The notes under the pieces are model-generated. The model worked only from the letters and a program-made list of their open reading frames with translations. It ran no database searches and was not told the origin of the DNA. From positions 372,001 through 436,000 of the forward strand of contig SCPD01000001.1 of assembly GCA_005502925.1 (NCBI GenBank): a DNA stretch of 64,000 nucleotides. Reading direction: 5' to 3'. Position 1 is the first letter of the stretch; the number at the start of each line of letters is the position of its first letter. This document shows positions 61,506 through 64,000 of this stretch, one piece after another. This stretch comes from Rhizobiales bacterium Y(2018) (GTDB taxonomy: Bacteria; Pseudomonadota; Alphaproteobacteria; Rhizobiales; Aestuariivirgaceae). Both the position numbers and the translations under genes were made by a program.

Positions 61506-63326
61506 TCAGGCCGCGATCCGGGCCACGTCCTCGACATGGAGCGAGGGCACGCGCTCACGGCCCCAGTCGTCGACCACCAGCCGGCCGGCGACATGGAGCG
61601 GGTGCTGGCGCTCGGTCAGGAGCAATTCGCCCATATCGGTGCCGAGCGCCCGGAAAGCGATGGCCTTGATACGGGTTCCATCGGATGCGGCGAGCGTCAG
61701 GCGGACATGGTCACTGCCGGCGCTGTCGGCATAGACCACGCGATGCGCCGGCAGCACGAAGACCGGCGCCGGATTGCCGGCCCCATAGGGTCCTGCCTGC
61801 TCGACCAGCTCGATGAGATCCAGCGTGGCGCCCGACGCGGTCAAGGCGCCATCGACATCGAGATAGCGCTGGTCCGCGAGCTGCAGGGCGTAAGCGAGAT
61901 GGGTTTCGAGAAAGGCACGGAAATCGCCGAGCCTGGACCTCTCGATAGTGAGGCCCGCCGCCATGGCATGGCCGCCGCCCTTGATGAGGATGCCGGCATC
62001 GAGCGCGGCGCGCACGGCTTTGCCCAGATCGACGCCCGCGATCGAGCGGCCGGAGCCGCTGGCCTTCAGGCCTTCCTTCTCGAAGCCGAGCACAATGCTC
62101 GGCCGGTTGAAGCGTTCCTTCAGCCGCGCCGCGGCGAGCCCCAGGACGCCCGGATGCCAGCCCTCGCCCGCGACGACGATGGCCGGGCTCGTCCGCTCGG
62201 CGCCCAACGAGGCGTCGGCCTCGCGCAGCGCCTGGTCGAGCACGCTGAGCTCGATCGTCTGGCGCTCGCGGTTTAGCCGTTCGAGGTCGCCTGCGATGAT
62301 GGCGCAGCGCCCGCGGTCCTGGCTCGTCAGCAGTTCGAAAGCGAGATTGGCATGGCCGATGCGGCCCGCCGCATTGAGGCGCGGCCCCAGAAGGAAGGCC
62401 AAGGCATAGGCGTCGGGGCGACGCTTGAGCCGGGCGACATCGGACAGAGCGGCGAGACCCGGATTCTCGCGGCGCGCCATGATGCGCAGGCCTTGCGTGA
62501 CATAAGCGCGGTTGAGGCCGGTGAGCGGCACGACATCGCAGACCGTCGCCAGCGCCACTAGTTCCAGCCATTGCAGCATGTTGGGCTCAGGGCGCGCCGG
62601 TCCGTACCAGCCGCGCTGGCGTAAGGTTCGGTTGACGACGCTCACCAGGATCATGGCGACGCCACAGGCGCAGAGATAGCCGAAGCCCGATATGTCGTCC
62701 TGGCGGTTCGGGTTGATGACCGCCGTCGCATCGGGCAGCGTGGCGCCGGCCTGATGGTGATCGACAATGACCACATCCATGCCGAGCGCCTTGGCCTTGG
62801 CCAAGGGATCATGCGAGAGCACACCGCAATCGAGGGTCAGCAGCAGTTGCGTGCCCTGCTCCTTGAGCGACTTGACCGCCGCCTCGCTCGGCCCATAGCC
62901 TTCGGTGATGCGGTCGGGGATATGAACGATGTTGCCGGCGCCGACGCTCTCCAGGAAGCGCGTGACGAGTGCCGCAGAGGAGACGCCGTCGACGTCATAG
63001 TCGCTGATCGTGCCGATGCGCTCGCCCGTCATGATGGCGCGCGCCAGACGCTCGGCGCCCTTCTCCATGTCGACCAATGCCTGAGGCTGCGGCATCAGGC
63101 GGCGGATCGTCGGGTTCAAATAATTCTCGACATCGTCGAGGCCGACCGATCGCGCGGCGAGGACGCGGCCCAAGAGCTCCGGCAGGTCGTTCTTCTCGGA
63201 GATGGCTTGCGCATCGCGGCTCTGGAAGGCCCGCGGCCGCCACAGACGGCCGGTCACGGAGCGGCTGACGCCGAGAAAGGCAGTCGATGAATTGTTGGCC
63301 GTCCGGCTATCGAGCAAGAGAGACAT
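61506..63326 (-). CDS. recJ: Single-stranded-DNA-specific exonuclease RecJ
   Basis: This 606-aa 5'-3' single-strand exonuclease has DHH-family motifs ISDYDVDGVSSAALV (metal Asp), LTLDCGVLS, VIVDHHQAG and, in the DHHA1 part, IKGGGHAMAAGLTIERSR. It acts in mismatch repair and recombination. It has its own ATG at 63326, 156 bases from the divergent small gene. RecJ next to the SRAP gene and the left-half defence nucleases is coincidental as far as I can tell. Confidence 0.95.
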   Translation of the reverse strand: MSLLLDSRTANNSSTAFLGVSRSVTGRLWRPRAFQSRDAQAISEKNDLPELLGRVLAARSVGLDDVENYLNPTIRRLMPQPQALVDMEKGAERLARAIMTGERIGTISDYDVDGVSSAALVTRFLESVGAGNIVHIPDRITEGYGPSEAAVKSLKEQGTQLLLTLDCGVLSHDPLAKAKALGMDVVIVDHHQAGATLPDATAVINPNRQDDISGFGYLCACGVAMILVSVVNRTLRQRGWYGPARPEPNMLQWLELVALATVCDVVPLTGLNRAYVTQGLRIMARRENPGLAALSDVARLKRRPDAYALAFLLGPRLNAAGRIGHANLAFELLTSQDRGRCAIIAGDLERLNRERQTIELSVLDQALREADASLGAERTSPAIVVAGEGWHPGVLGLAAARLKERFNRPSIVLGFEKEGLKASGSGRSIAGVDLGKAVRAALDAGILIKGGGHAMAAGLTIERSRLGDFRAFLETHLAYALQLADQRYLDVDGALTASGATLDLIELVEQAGPYGAGNPAPVFVLPAHRVVYADSAGSDHVRLTLAASDGTRIKAIAFRALGTDMGELLLTERQHPLHVAGRLVVDDWGRERVPSLHVEDVARIAA

Positions 63327-63482
63327 GATCCTTCATTGGACACCGATTCGGCCGCGCCTTCGACAGCATCGACCAGACCGGAAAGAGGTTCCATACTCAC
63401 CCCCGGGACAGCCCGCAAGCGCGGGAACCTTACCCTGCTCCAGCCATTGATATTCAAACGGAAACAGGAATTGGGAGCCGCG

Positions 63483-63632
63483 ATGATCCGCAAGCTGAAG
63501 TCAGGTGAATACCGGCTCTATTCGCGCAAGAAGGATCCCAAGACCGGACGGCGGCGCAATCTCGGCACATTCAAGAGCCGCGCCGCCGCGGAAAAACACG
63601 AACGCGAGGTGCAATATTTCAAGCACCACTGA
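63483..63632 (+). CDS. 49-aa conserved basic protein
   Basis: ATG 63483 behind GGGAG opens a 49-residue basic protein (MIRKLKSGEYRLYSRKKDP, RRNLGTFKSRAAAEKHEREVQYFKHH). Short proteins with this pattern are widespread in alphaproteobacteria. Function is unknown; the basic charge suggests a nucleic-acid or ribosome contact. It ends seven bases before the end of argC on the other strand. Confidence 0.75.
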   Translation: MIRKLKSGEYRLYSRKKDPKTGRRRNLGTFKSRAAAEKHEREVQYFKHH

Positions 63633-63638
63633 TCCTGA

Positions 63639-64000
63639 TTACGGGAACAGCGCGACCTGCTCGAGACCTTGGCTTTCTGGCAGACCGAACATCAGGTTGA
63701 AGTTCTGAATGGCCTGGCCGGCCGAGCCCTTCACCAGATTGTCCAGCGTCGAAATCAGGATGACGCGGCCGGGCACGCGATCGGCATAGACGCCGAGCAT
63801 CACATTGTTCGAGCCGCGCACATACTGGGTCGAGGGCATGACGCCCTTCGGCGCCATGAAGACGAAGGGTTCGTCCTTGTAATGCTTCTCGAGCGCCGCA
63901 ACGCAATCGGCGGCCGTGGCGCCGCCTTTCAGCTTCGCATAGCTGGTGCACAACTCGCCGCGGCTCATCGGAATGAGATGCGGGGTGAAGTTGACGATCA
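63639..64000 (-). CDS. argC: N-acetyl-gamma-glutamyl-phosphate reductase, C-terminal part
   Basis: The open frame runs off the window and ends at 63639. It reads VNFTPHLIPMSRGELCTSY, VRGSNNVMLGVYADRV, VILISTLDNLVKGSAGQAIQNFNLMFGLPES, which is the C-terminal half of ArgC, the NADPH enzyme of arginine biosynthesis that reduces acetylglutamyl phosphate. The start lies outside the window. Confidence 0.92.
   Translation of the reverse strand, partial: IVNFTPHLIPMSRGELCTSYAKLKGGATAADCVAALEKHYKDEPFVFMAPKGVMPSTQYVRGSNNVMLGVYADRVPGRVILISTLDNLVKGSAGQAIQNFNLMFGLPESQGLEQVALFP

Overview
The window looks like a chromosomal segment of an alphaproteobacterium of the Hyphomicrobiales (Rhizobiales) group. The signs are a double cold-shock-domain protein next to a DUF192 gene, a DUF992 secreted protein, a mitochondrial-type complex I accessory subunit, a tRNA-dependent amidotransferase gene (gatB), and a two-palindrome intergenic element that looks like a rhizobial RIME. 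It has two very different halves that meet at a tRNA-Ser(GCU) gene at 35.7 kb.

The left half (1-35.7 kb) is accessory DNA with mixed base composition, long decayed gaps and mostly defence or mobile genes. It opens with a ClpP-like/PAN-domain exported protein. A tightly coupled five-gene operon follows (2.18-14.45 kb): a PD-(D/E)XK nuclease, a UvrD/AddA-like helicase-nuclease, a DUF6361 protein, a two-motif phospholipase-D-family protein and a large SNF2-like helicase. I cannot assign this set to a named defence system, and it is the best candidate for an undescribed one. Next come a Mre11/SbcD-like nuclease and a Rad50/SbcC/YhaN-like ATPase, flanked on both sides by two 89-aa paralogues whose ribosome-binding sites lie in hairpins. 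A complete type I restriction-modification system (hsdM-hsdS-hsdR) follows. The remainder holds a resolvase-like protein, a helically phased decamer repeat array, an exported protein, an XRE regulator, a thermonuclease, a run of three small genes (two of them related), a SRAP/HMCES-type DNA-lesion protein and a two-gene HEPN pair (AbiU2-like plus DUF4145).

The right half (35.7-64 kb) is dense, high-GC, core-like chromosome. It contains a double-CDGSH iron-sulfur protein, a Sel1 protein, an endonuclease/exonuclease/phosphatase-fold protein, a glutathione S-transferase with a histone-H1-like tail and gatB. A small catabolic cluster follows (cupin, FAD oxidase, TetR regulator, creatinase/M24 hydrolase) with two similar AT-rich palindromes that may be TetR sites. 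After it come a CPT-like kinase, a serine hydrolase, metC, creA, a DUF992 protein, a secreted lipase, an acyltransferase, the complex I subunit, DUF192, the cold-shock protein, a sirtuin, a glyoxalase, an SDR, a GH94-type glycoside phosphorylase, a second SRAP protein, recJ and the end of argC. tRNA-Arg(UCU), tRNA-Pro(UGG) and tRNA-Glu(UUC) are interspersed.

Functionally, the left half concentrates nucleases, helicases, ATPases and HEPN proteins that would act on foreign DNA or RNA. The right half is mainly housekeeping metabolism and envelope functions. No integrase, CRISPR array, replication origin or intact insertion sequence was found.
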